In this document: positions 1 through 11,249 of the stretch, one piece after another | Layout: each line of letters starts with the position of its first letter | Position numbering within the stretch: the first letter of the stretch is position 1 | NCBI GenBank assembly: GCA_050084985.1 | Contig: JBITNC010000001.1 | Coordinates: 76,694,001 to 76,758,000 of the forward strand | Reading direction: 5' to 3' | From: Nageia nagi | Taxonomy: Eukaryota; Pinophyta | Length of the DNA stretch: 64,000 nucleotides | Position numbers and translations under genes: made by a program | The notes under the pieces: model-generated | What the model was told of the DNA's origin: nothing | What the model saw: the letters and a program-made list of their open reading frames with translations, nothing else | The model's database searches: none

Positions 1-640
1 GTCTAGTAATAAAGGAAAGACTACAAACTATATTGAAGAAGAGACTAATAAATAAAATTTATTCTTATCATACAGTAAGGATGATATAAATCTTCAAGAA
101 ACTTAGATTTTTTACTCTAGATGTTTTAAACATATGACAAGAAAGGATGATCTATTTTCTTCCTTGGATCATTCATTCAAATCCAATATCAAACCTAGAG
201 ATGAAAAATCTTTGGAGGTGGCTACTAAAGGTGTAATGGAGGTAAACATAAGAGAAGGTAAGAAAAATATTTCTAATATTTATTATACCAAAATTTAAAT
301 ATTATTTGTTAAGTATAGGGAAGATAATGTAAAAGAAATACAAGTTAGCTTTTAAGGATAAGAAATATGTCATTTATGATAAGAACCATGGGAATAGACT
401 TGTTAATATTGTTCCTATACCTAATAATAATTTTTTTCCTTTAAAATTTGGAGGAAAAGAGGGTAGTGTTGCTAATTTTGCTATTAAAATTGAGATTTGG
501 TTCTAGAATCTCAAGTATGGTCATTTGAATTTTGTAAGTTTTATGTTGTTAATGTTTCAAGATATGGTTTATGACTTTCCAAAGCTAGAGGAGCATAAAA
601 TTATTTATGATGTTAGAGTATTATTTTCTATTTTACCTAG
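1..640 (+). pseudogene. Ty1/copia protease to GAG_pre-integrase fragment
   Basis: A broken copia polyprotein piece entering from the left edge. Around 120-300 one frame reads HMTRKDDLFSSLDHSFKSN, followed by KKNISNIYYT. This matches the copia aspartic protease region, where the active-site motif is followed by NHMTG and FSSLD. Around 340-590 another frame reads FKDKKYVIYDKNHGNRLVN and then KYGHLNFVSFMLLMFQDMVY, the GAG_pre-integrase block whose usual form is WHxRxGHLNxxxLxxL. The Asp-containing active-site tripeptide is not preserved, and the frame shifts at least once, near 300. No integrase core follows; homology stops near 640. It is a dead fragment on the strand opposite to the next copia relic, so the two are separate insertions. 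Family assignment is sure; exact ends are not. Confidence 0.75.
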
Positions 641-1465
641 TTAGGTATATAGGTTAGCATATCAAATATATTTGCATTTGTGGTTCTTTCTCTACCATAT
701 CTATCATTTTATGAGATACTTAGGATTTAGGGTGAATTTCTTTGGTGACTTTCATAGTTTGATGGCTCTTCCATGGGAATCTCTACTATATCCCATTAAT
801 CCATTGGTAAATCATGCTTCCTATCCTACTTGGCATAATATTCTTATTGAGTACTTGTGTACACATGAGCTTCTGTTAAATATTCTTGGTCTAGTCTCTA
901 AATCTCATCATAACACACTTGAGTTTGATTTTTGGAGGTCCAAACTCTGTGATGTTAGTTCCATCATTTGTTACATTGCTAATAGTATCTATCATGTTTT
1001 TCTACAACCTTTTAAATATGCTTTGCTAACTACTCTTACATATTTTTCACTTCTTTATGCACATTTTTAAGCTTTCTCATCTTGCGATGAATATTCCTTG
1101 ATACATAAAGAATTAATGGATGAGGTAGTTATTGAATATATTATGATAAAGGATGTTGTTGATTCTACCTAAGAGACTTTGGAAGATATATTAGATGGAA
1201 TTCATTGTACATTTTATATATTCTTTGATCTTCATGAGGATCTCACATCCTTATATAATGATCCTTCATGTATTGCTCCCATTAAGTATTTTGAGGAATT
1301 TCTATATGGTGTTGCTTCTCTCTTGATTGAGTCACATATTATTGATGTTTTTAACCTTCATGAGGAGCTTATCTCCTTATTTTATATACCTTGTCATCAT
1401 TATACTATTGCTTTCTTGGAGCCTTTTCTTGCTCCCTTTATCTTCTAGTAAGATTTTAATGAGAT
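641..1465. other. Unassigned segment with two unexplained plus-strand ORFs
   Basis: Two plus-strand ORFs (672-1070, 132 codons; 1179-1448, 89 codons) can be joined through the stop at 1068-1070, giving a hydrophobic, Leu/Ile/His-rich sequence. I recognise no domain on either strand. The segment lies between the plus-strand copia scrap and the truncated 3' end of the minus-strand copia relic E0. It may be unidentified retrotransposon internal sequence or a captured host fragment. Confidence 0.4.
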
Positions 1466-3479
1466 CTATTTCAAGTCTCCTTCACCTTTTTCATCGATTG
1501 GAATCTCTTTAGGAGATCTTGAAATTTTTTTTAAGATTTTACCTCCTTCTCTTGTTGTATAAATATATAGAAAAATGTATAAATCAATATCATTGTAGCA
1601 TCTTGTGAAACTAAGGGATTTAAAATATTGAAAATTTTTCTCATACCATGCTCTTGGAGCTTGTTGTAATCCATAAAGAGATTTTCTCAATTTCCACACA
1701 AAAAATTATTTTCCTCTAAATAACTATGAAAGCTTCTAGTTGATGCATATACAATTTTACATCTAACATTATATTTAAAAAATGTAGACTTAACATCTAA
1801 TTAGAATATCTTCCACTTCTAAGCAACAACAACAATAATCAATCTAACAGTTGACATTTTGACTATTAGAGCAAAGATTTTAGTATAGTCAATTCCATGT
1901 TTTTATATCAATCCCTTAGCTACAAGTCTAGATTTATATTTTTCTATATCTTCATTTGAATTATACGTAAGTTTGAAAACCTATTTATTTTCAATAATAT
2001 TCCTTTTATTAGAGGAGGAACTAATTCCCAAGTTTCATTCTTCAATATAGTGTCAATTTCTAATTTCATAGCCTCTACTCAATGAGGATTCTAAGTTTCT
2101 TCTAATAAAGATTATGGCTCATATTCGAAATAAATTTTGGCTAATAATACTTAATGGTTATCATACCCCTTGTAATTCTATGATTGGAAATATTTAATTG
2201 TAATAAAGAAGCTCTTAGAGTTTATATGAGCCATTTTGGCTTCTTTGAAATATGTTCAGCAATACTATCATCATTAGAATTAGATATAAAAGACTACTCA
2301 TAAAATTTAATATCCTTGAATACTTTTAATTGCTTAGAAGATGGTAAATAGAATCTATATCATTTACAATGCTCATCATAACCAACAAAAATACATTTCT
2401 TTGATATATTATCTAGTTTCTTCCTCTTTTGTAATACTACAAAAGAGTATGCAATACAACCAAATATTCTAAGATGAGATAAAGTTGGTTTCTTACCATT
2501 CCTAGCCTCAAAAGGTGATTTAGTATTAACTACTTTTGTTGGACATCTTTTGAGGATGTAAACTATTGTGTTGACTACTTCTGCCCACAAAAATTTTGAA
2601 AGCTTACCAAACATAAATCTTGTCATATCCATTATAGATTTATCTTTGCTATCAACTAATCCATTCTATTGAGGAGTGTAAGAAAAAAAAATGACATTTT
2701 ATACTAGCATTAGTGCAAAAATCATGAAACTCAATGCTATTATATTTTTCTCCATCATTATATTTAATCATTCTAATTTTATAATTAGTTTGGTTTTCAA
2801 CCAAATATTTAAATTGAAAAGACTTTTCAAAACATTCTAATTTATTTTTGAAAAAAAAAAAAAAAGTTATTCTGCTACAATCATCTATAAAAGTTAGTGA
2901 ATATGAACATCCTTAAAGATATTTTACTTAAAATGGACCCATAAAGTCAGTTTGCAATAGTTGCATTTTTTGAGTGATCTTATTGCATTATTTTTATTGA
3001 AGTTTTATTGAAGTTTTACCTGTTCATCTTTCCCAAAATACAACTTTCACACAATCATATGTCAATTGATATTGAAGGAAATCCATGGACATAATTCTCC
3101 TTCTTCATAATTTGAAATTTTTTATAATTGATATGCCCAAGCATTTGGTGCCATAAGCTATTATTTGATCAAACATTCACAACAAGATAATATTTTGCAG
3201 GTGAATTAGTTATAACATTTAAATGATTCTTAATTATTCTTGAGATAATTATTGTAGATCCCTTTTTAATATTCCAACCAATGACAATCAAATCAACATT
3301 ATTATTTGCAAGGCTAAAAGCAAATTCCTTATAACATCAAAAACATATGAGATATTATTTAAAATTCTTTCATTAATGCATACACTTCCAATTCCATGAA
3401 CTTCTAATTTAGTGTTATTTCCAATAAAAATATGATCAGATTTTTTTTATGCAAAGATTGAACTTTTTATTTTTAATAA
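1466..3479 (-). pseudogene. E0 copia pol: pre-integrase, integrase, N-terminal RT
   Basis: Pre-integrase block near 3160-3080 (HQMLGHINYKKFQIMKKENY, then VHGFPSI), followed by CESCILGK of the integrase zinc region. The first catalytic Asp is kept in QTDFMGP near 2950. The second position, normally RSDNGGEY, reads KYNDGEKY near 2765. The third, normally NGVxERKN, reads NGLVDSKDKS near 2665, with Glu replaced by Asp. A clean stretch at 2632-2360 carries the integrase C-terminal part ending in FVGYD. RT begins near 1985 with EKYKSRLVAKG and GIDYTKIFA, and reaches SLYGLQQAPRAWYEK before truncation. Many stops and shifts make it inactive. Confidence 0.8.
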
Positions 3480-4489
3480 CCTATATGATTAGTGCCACCA
3501 GAGTCCAGGATAGATTCATAGAAAGAAAATCACACTCAAAATAAATAGCACAAACAAAAGTAAATGGTTGAGCTATATTCTTGTTCCCTTTAAAATTCTT
3601 CCTACTAGCAGAGTTTCCTTTTTTTTTGTAACAAGTTACCTTCTTATGACCATAAATGCCTGACAAGTTATAATTCACATTAAACTTTAGCTTTTTATTA
3701 GAATAATTATTATTTTTGTTTTTGTTACCTTGAGTATCTTAATTAGTTTTTTTTCCTATTCTAATAATTCTTTTTGAATGATTGATTCTAGTTTCCTTTC
3801 CTCTACTTATTATTGTTCATTTTCTTCTTGAAGTTGTTCTTCACAATATTGAGAGAAACAGTTGGTTTCTTAACATTTTTTTGAATGCCATTCTAGTTAG
3901 TGTTGAAGAACTCCTCATGTTGAATTAACAATTTGGATAAAGACTTAAGAGTGGTCACTTATTTTCCCTCATCAACTCTTGTATTAAGAATTGTTACAAA
4001 ATTCTTGAACTTTTGAGATAAGTTCCTCATAATAATGAAATACATATGGTTTTTATTTAACTAGTCACAATTGCAAGCCATGAGTTGATTCCTCATATCT
4101 TTCATCTTAGCCAAAAATACAATAACACTTTCATTTTTAGATTATGTGGTATTGAAGATCTTGGAAAATAAAGTAAACTTTCTTATTGTATCATACCCAA
4201 GATGCATTTACTTCAACAAAATCCAAGCATCTTGAGAATTCTCACACTCACAAATAGTCATAAGAATTTCATCATACACAACCTTGACTATCATAGATAA
4301 AGCTTGTTGATATTTCAAATTTTATTAGACTTCAAGATCCCTTAGTTGAACAAGTACCAATTCTTCTCCATTAATAACTTTCCATAGTTGTCTAGCCTAG
4401 AATTCAACCCTCATCCTTGGCTTCTAAATTCTATAGTTATTTTCATCCAATATATACTTTTTAGATAATGAAAGTACACTTTCTATCAT
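3480..4489 (-). pseudogene. E0 copia gag (UBN2 type) with decayed zinc knuckle
   Basis: Reading down from an ATG at 4489 gives MIESVLSLSKKYILDENNYR, then blocks such as AWILLK and KNESVIVFLAKMKDMRNQL and ILNTRVDEGK, typical of the UBN2/DUF4219 gag core of plant copia elements. About ten in-frame stops interrupt it. The C-terminal part (about 3678-3620) has YGHKKVTCYKK, a CCHC zinc knuckle in which only the Gly-His and last Cys remain. Gag would form the virus-like particle; this copy cannot. The start was chosen because the family usually begins close before the KKxxLDxxNYxxW motif. Confidence 0.75.
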
Positions 4490-6169
4490 TTTCTCTCTAA
4501 AAGAGATAAGACATAATTGCATAACAAGTTCAATAGATTAAAACAAATAGAAAGTTTGAAAAAAACAACTTGTCATTTTAAAATTATTTATCTATAACTC
4601 TTTCACACATTCAAGCAAAGAAGCATAGTTATAAACAAACAATTAAATTTAGATCATAAGATGATCATATTTATACAAAACTTTTGTATAAATTTTATCA
4701 TATATTAAATATATTCAAAAGAATATGTATAATATTTAAAAATAATACAAATACTTCAAAAAGATAATATATAACCATAAAATTGTATCTATATATCTAT
4801 ATATGTTTTAAAATAATATACCAAAAATAATACATTTTTAAGTTACGAATTAACATTGTTTATAATAATTAATTTATGTTGGTTTAAAATAGAGTAAATA
4901 AACTTATATTAAACAACATATGAATTTAAATAATGAATCCGTATTTTAAACAATTTATAGCAATATAGATTATATTTAAAATAATAATATTTTTGCCATA
5001 AATATATTGACACAAATTTATTTTAAAACAATATGCTAAATTATATTTTTAAAAACAGTGTAGTAGTAGCATATTATGTAGCAGCATCTTGACCCCTCAA
5101 AAAAGGAGGGGGTCTGCTATCTGAGGATCTTTGGATCAAGTCCTAGCTTTTTGAGAGTCATTGGATGAGTGACATTTGTTATCTTCTAAAAAAATTACAG
5201 ATGATATATGGCAGCATCTCAGCTTCTTCAAAAGGGAGGGAGGAAATAATTTGCGAGTCGTCGAATTTATATCTGACTTTCCATGAGTTGTTTGATCAGG
5301 CAAATTCTCGGATTTAAATATGGATCATCAAATCTAGATCTCAGCTTCCGAGAGTCATCCAATTAAGCCTCACATATGCATAGAATTTAATTATGCCTCT
5401 CATATTGAATATAGGTTGTTACATCTCTCATAATCAGTCTGGACCATCATATTTGTCCTCTTATATGCAAAAAAGTTTAATCATCTATGCACATAATTTA
5501 ATAATATATGTACATAGTTTAATGATATACACACATAGTTTAATAGCATATGTACATAGTTTTAATGATATAAGAACATAGTTTAAAAGGAATCAATAAA
5601 TACATTAAAAATGCACATATTTCAAATATAAATACAGATGCTTTAAAGGGCATCAAAAAATATACTGAGAATGCAAAGGGGTATCAAAAAATCTTTAATA
5701 AATATAGGTTTTCAAATGTTTATAACTTTTTCGTTTGAATTCTGTTTTGAATTATTCAAAAGACGTTTGAAAGGTAAGAGGGATATTTCATAATACCAAA
5801 TTAAATAAATAATAATATTTACATATGTTTACTAGATTTTTAGAAATATAAAGAGGTATATTTTATGTATGTACTTCAATTCTTCAAAAAATTAAATTTT
5901 ATTTGATATTGCTTAATTTTTAAAAATTTGAATTGTTGTGTTTAAATCTCAATAATGAGTATTTAAATATATAATAATATTTAATTTTTGATAAAATGAA
6001 AAATTAACATATATATTATGTATATGTCATATTTTAAATACTCATTATTTTATTCCAAAAAGTTTCATTTTAATGATATTAATTGGATATATTTTAATAA
6101 AAATAATTAGTTATCTTTTTAAAGTGCAAGGTTCAAATATTAGCAAGAAGTAATATATTTTATTTGAAA
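4490..6169. other. Non-coding A+T-rich stretch with a small G+C-richer island
   Basis: No coding signal. 4490-5060 is very A+T rich and lies where the E0 leader and 5' LTR should be, but I could find neither LTR ends nor a primer site. 5070-5370 is less A+T rich and holds two related copies (about 5080-5112 and 5207-5242) of a GCAGCATCT...GGAGGG block. 5590-6169 is A+T-rich sequence in which I see nothing. Confidence 0.45.
5462..5585 (+). repeat. Short imperfect tandem repeat, about 22-bp unit
   Basis: Five imperfect copies of a unit of roughly 20-23 bp built on TATGTACATAGTTTAATGA, differing by small indels and single bases. It makes a spurious Ile/His/Tyr-rich ORF of 62 codons. Looks like simple slippage. 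Confidence 0.75.
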
Positions 6170-6399
6170 AGATAACTCATGAAATATTATATCTTATAAC
6201 ATTACTTACTCGGTAAACTTCATAAAAAGTAAAGTAGCCAAGTAAAGAAAATAGAAAACAAGTATCCGTCCATGAAATGTTTTTTAGATAAAAAATAGAA
6301 TCCATAAAAGTTTGTTCTATCAATAACATAAATGAAATATTAATGAAACCTCCATGAGTTTTATCCATTATGGATGATATGGGCATATTCTACTACAAA

Positions 6400-7025
6400 T
6401 TTTCAAATTTCAACTAATGTTGAAAGAGTATGTAGCAAGCCATTAACATAATATTGTAAATAAGTGCAAATATTAACAAAACTATTCCAATGAATTGAAA
6501 ATAATAGAATATTATAAATAACATGAAGTGACAATACAATGATAAGGTTCAATGTGCCATAATGATGCGAACTATGCCATGAAATGCTTGAAGTTCGGTA
6601 TGCCAAAATAATGTTACAATGGTGCTTCAAAATGATCTCTATATCAATATTTCAAATGTTATAATATAGTTTCATCACTCATGATATATCAAACATGAAT
6701 ATCCAATTCAAAATGCAAAAAAAATATTACAATAATTAACCAATGAGACCCCTTTTTATAAATAAAAAGATAACAAGTAAAGAGACATGTAACAACCAAA
6801 TATACCTTTCAATTTGAATCGAAAACAAGCATGGAAAACTTCCCATAATACTACTTTATTAATGGCATGTGTATATTTACTATATTCACCCATATAGTTT
6901 GCTTATTTAAACTTTAATTAGCTAAATAGAGCAGTATTAAAAATTGACCCTAAGACCCTTCGATTCCTATGGTTTGACACTATACAAAAAACCATAGGAA
7001 ACCCCATCAAGATCTCATACCCAAG
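6400..7025 (-). mobile_element. R-family LTR, left piece, cut by gypsy A
   Basis: Antisense R sequence. 6521-7020 aligns by eye with 45742-46235: shared blocks include the stretch around TTTCATCACTCATGA and CTATGGTTTGACACTA. Homology continues weakly down to about 6400 and perhaps 6170. It stops exactly at 7025, and the R sequence resumes at 40518, so this is one LTR split by the gypsy A insertion. Confidence 0.75.
7021..7025. repeat. Target-site duplication of gypsy A, left copy
   Basis: CCAAG directly before the first LTR base. The partner is at 40518-40522. The unoccupied R copy near 59830-59875 (complement) has a single CCCAAG at this point. Confidence 0.85.
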
Positions 7026-7752
7026 TGTAGATGCTTAAAAATGATTTATTATTTATTTAATAAATCATATATAGACTCCCTAAATGACTTAATGCAATAT
7101 CACATATATCAAGATAAAGTTGATATTACAATGCAATATCATATGTTATATTAAATGTTGTATCATATATCATAGGTCATATTTTAGAATATCTTGAATA
7201 TAACAATGATTATATTATTGAAAGAGGTCAGCTTTCACTCCTTTCTATATCTTTACAGGCTATATAAGTGAGTGGAATAGGTTGATCTCCAAATATCAGA
7301 TCTCTTTGATATGATAAGAACTTTGATAGGTGGTTGTCAACTGTAACGATATCTCTAGATGCCACCTATCATAAGAATTTGCTATACTTTGAGATTTGGA
7401 CTTTCTATCTTTGGCATATGTAATAATTTGATATTTTCCACATAGTCAACGATGTGCTTCTCCTATGGAGGTAGCGACATGTGTCTTATAGATTGAGGTC
7501 TCCTAATTTTGATGGTCAAGTAGTTGATTCATGCCCATGAAGATCCACCATGAACTCACCACAAATCTAATCCCAATCCCTGGAGTTACATAGCCATTGA
7601 TTGTTAAGGATTGCACATATGATTCATATTAGGTTCATATATTTCATGTATATTTATTGAAATCTGATATAGCTTATCATTTCAAATTCTTCATATTGAA
7701 AATCAATTTATTTATTATGTACATTCATATATTGCATAATTTGAGGTCTACA
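7026..7752 (+). repeat. 5' LTR of gypsy A
   Basis: Starts TGTAGATGC and ends GGTCTACA. It matches 39792-40517 along its whole length, with scattered substitutions. A TATA box (TATATAAG, 7261-7268) lies about one third in. The end is placed where the two copies stop matching and the primer-site region begins. Confidence 0.88.
7261..7268 (+). promoter_or_regulatory. TATA box of gypsy A 5' LTR
   Basis: TATATAAG in the context GGCTATATAAGTGAG. The 3' LTR has the same at 40027-40034. It would drive the genomic RNA of the element. Confidence 0.6.
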
Positions 7753-7775
7753 TTTTCATGAACCTAATATTCTTA
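7753..7775 (+). other. Primer-binding-site region of gypsy A
   Basis: Directly after the LTR comes TTTTCATGAACCTAATATTC. It resembles the TTTGGTGAACCCGATG found at the same place in gypsy B, with the conserved TGG damaged. I cannot name the tRNA. Confidence 0.5.
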
Positions 7776-10180
7776 CACACCTAGATCTTGATCTAGGGCA
7801 TCCTTTATATAGAGTCATGAATCCATTTTGATTATTATCTCTTTCCTTACCTAAGGTGCTTAGGATAGTAGCTAGAGAACATGATAAAACTAGGGTTTGT
7901 TATATGTATGTTTCAAAAATGGATTTACATGTAGGGCAACCTAGGTTTTCTAAAAGTAAGTTTCATTTTAATGATATGAGAATAAGTGTTAGGGTTAAAC
8001 CTGATTTACCTCTACAAGATCTTGATCCCAATAATCGAATAAATATTGATGAAGATAATGTACTAAATCTACAAGCTCCAGTAAGAAGATGAATACTATT
8101 GGATAAACTCCTAATAAGCTTAATTTTTCTATAGATGATTATGATTTTGAAAATATAAGTTTGGGAAGCCATGGATATTTTTCTTACAATAATTCTAAAA
8201 TTAAAGAATAGAATAGAATTCCTAGCCATGTTAGATCAATAAAGGAATTACTATTTAATAGAGAAAAGTTGGAATACTATCTTACTAATAATAGTGAAAA
8301 TATTATTGACATTCTAATCAATTATGAATTATTAGAAGTAGATACTATAGATTCACAATCCTTAGATAGTTTGTTCTCTTATGAAAATGCAAGTTCTTCA
8401 AAATGAATGGTATCTACTATTAATTAGGATGCCACCAATGGTGTGTAAGCCTATACACACATCGCTGGCAACATACAAGTGGATGTTACAAAGCCTTTGA
8501 ATGAAGTGACCATCGAATATGATGATAAGGAAAGTGATGATAATTTCAAACACCTAACTCTTAATCCTACACATTACAATATAGGTACCCTTCCTGATAA
8601 AGGTAAGATTTTTCTAACTAATGAATAAATTGCAATATATGTTAAAAAATAACTTGCTATTGTAATTGAAAATGCCTATACACATCACCCTAATTGTTCA
8701 AAGCAAGAACACAATATCAAGCTTTATGCTCTTCTTGATGCTTAAGAAACTGATTCCTTTCAACAAGCTAATGAGAAGCAACAATTAGAGTTAATGTTAA
8801 AATTGGTTTATAGGCTTGAACATGAAAGCACTCAAGGAAAAGAAACTTAGAGATGTAAACAAATATTCCCCTTAAATTAGCAATGTACTACCACAAATCC
8901 CTCCACCACCCTCAAAGGATAATATACCTATAGCTCAAATTTCACAACCACAACAAACTCTTGTAGTATCAAATAATGGATGAAAGAATTGAGAAATTAG
9001 AAAAAGATTTGCTTGATGATGATGATTTCTTATTTTGTTTAAAATGCCTATTGCCTGATAGAATTATTTCTAAAGTGCTTGTTGGTAAAAAAAGTGTCAA
9101 ATTTACAAAATTTTATGGCTTGCAAGATCTAAAAATACATATTAGAAAATTATAAGAGGAAGTTATGGAATATATTAAGGATAAAGATATGCTTGCAAAA
9201 TTATTTTCAATTAGTTTAAAATATGGTGCATTGAAATGGTATTTTAGTCTTACTGAAAAGAGCATTGAGAAATATGAAGATTTGATATATCAAATTTTTA
9301 GGCACTTTAGATATAATATTGCAAAAAAAAATTAATTTAAATATTTGTGCAAAATTAAGCAATTGCCTAACCAATCTTTGTCTAATTTTATTAAAATATG
9401 GAAATAAATAGCAAATAAGATTATTGTGCCTAAGAAAGATTTGAAGGATACTTTTGCAAATGCTTTATTAACTATGTATAAATTGTTGGTTATCTCTAAT
9501 TGTGATTTGGCATTAGTTGAAATGATAGATATCTTGTTTAAAAAAGAAAATTGCATAAAGAAAATTTATAATATACACTCTAAAAAATCTCAAGGGTATG
9601 AAAAGAAAGATAAATCTCAAATGTATGAGAAAAATGATAAGCAAACTAAACCACATGTATATGAAAAGAAACCAAAAGTTACTACAACTAATGTTGATAA
9701 AAGAAACAATAGATCACAAAGGAAGTTTACATGGCTAACTAATACTATTGATAATAATCTCAATGTATTACTAAAATAAGAGCTTATTGAGATTCCATCA
9801 ATGCTTCAACATCACTTTCCTAAGAGTGTTCCTAAAAATTATAGGTATGAAAAATTTTATAATTATCATAGGACACTAGGGCACCTAACAAGAAATTACA
9901 GGGTCTTAAGAAACATCATTCAAGACTTCATTGATAAGAAAGCAATTCAGAGGGATGATTATGTTGAAGCAAATGATGGACCTATTCACCCTGATAATGA
10001 ATAATTAGAGATATTTATGAATCCTTTACAAAACATAACTCAGCAACCAAGGGGAATCATTAGTTTGGTAAGTACTTCAAGTTACATGAATTATTATTTT
10101 CCTAATAGATATGGATACAAAAATCATTAGCAAAAGATAAGCAAAATCTATAAGAGAAGGGACACAAAATATGCTAGACA
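7776..10180 (+). pseudogene. Gypsy A gag
   Basis: A long region with several stops. 7856-8092 is an open N-terminal piece of 78 codons. A second start near 8978 (MDERIEKLEKDLLDDDDF) leads into the gypsy gag core: EEVMEYIKDKDMLAKLFS, then YGALKWYFSLTEKSIEKYED near 9225, typical of the Retrotrans_gag domain (WYxSLP...SW). A lysine-rich linker at 9580-9720 follows. A zinc-binding-like segment (YNYHRTLGHLTRNYRVLR, about 9855-9915) follows that; the family form is CxxHxxxGHxxxxC and both Cys are now Tyr. The last clear frame ends at 10003. Gag should package the RNA; this copy is broken. No protease follows, and the LINE begins at 10196. Confidence 0.72.
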
Positions 10181-10195
10181 AACTTGTGGAAATAA
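10181..10195. repeat. LINE target-site duplication, left copy
   Basis: AACTTGTGGAAATAA, matching 16109-16123 (AACTTATGGAAATAA) at 14 of 15 bases. The difference is a G/A transition. Confidence 0.8.
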
Positions 10196-11249
10196 ATTTT
10201 TTTATGGATAAAAAATTTATTAATATTGAAAGTTTACATAGCAGAAGAAAATTGGCATTCATGCCAAGATGCTATAGAAAAGCTAGAAAACAGTGATCTA
10301 CAATGAAGAACTATGATGCCAGAAAGGAATAGTGGCTTAGCAAACAAAAACCTAATATGAACCAAGCAAATTCTAAAAACTCTAAGCAGATGATTAAGTT
10401 GAGATGTGATGAAGCAATGAGTAATCATGTTCTTGGTGATCTGATAACTTGTTGAAGCCATTAAGGGACCCAAGAAATCATGTCTATTCTAGAGGTTAAT
10501 TCCTTTCTAGACTATGAGTCATGATTGATGAGGAAGGGGGAATGCTCAGTTGCATTGTATACCTGAAGAATATGTACATAGTGGATCTCTCCCATATGCA
10601 CACATATTTTTCTCTTGTTAAAAGAATACTGATCATGGGGAGCTTGGAACATAAAGAAAGCTCTAGAGTTCACCAATTGGGGAAACATAGCTACTCTATT
10701 TAGGATACTAAGGTTAATTCATGAGGAAGACTCATATTATTAGTGCTAACTATGCCAGTATTACAAAAGGGATACATTAAAAATCAAGCCATGGCTATCT
10801 ACAGAGGACTTAGAGGAGCAAGCTATAATCTGCATCATTTGGATGGAGGAGAGCTGGTAAGGTCAGAGATACTATTTTTGGTAGGAGCATCAAGTAGCTT
10901 TGGGTTTAAAGAGTTTTATCAAATCTGAAAGATATAAGGGTAACATTTAATGTAATGAATTTTTTAGTTATGAATAGAGTCAATGGGAATATGTGCATCA
11001 CAAATATGGACTATTTATCTTTCAATTCATTGCCAAATGTTATCAATGTTAGATACTTCTCCTCGTAAGACCCATTGATTATACGTGAACCAAATATTCC
11101 ACACCAACATTACTGAACCTGTATCCCAAAGGAGTTTGAAGAATTTTGAAGGTGATGTATAGTGCCAGATGGGTAGGAAATCTTTCATACTGGTTGGGGG
11201 AGTCTTCTAGTGAACAATAAAGCACAATAAGAGCTAGAGCTAGAGTTCC

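Larger units (their letters stand above)
1466..4489 (-). mobile_element. Ty1/copia relic E0, gag through start of reverse transcriptase
   Basis: A minus-strand copia polyprotein in the canonical order gag, zinc knuckle, pre-integrase, integrase, RT. It is cut off shortly after the first RT motif (SLYGLQQAPRAWYEK near 1675), so the YVDD core, RNase H and 3' LTR are missing. I could not find its 5' LTR or primer-binding site above 4489. Its protein differs clearly from the C1/C3 copia elements further right, so it is a different lineage. Confidence 0.8.
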
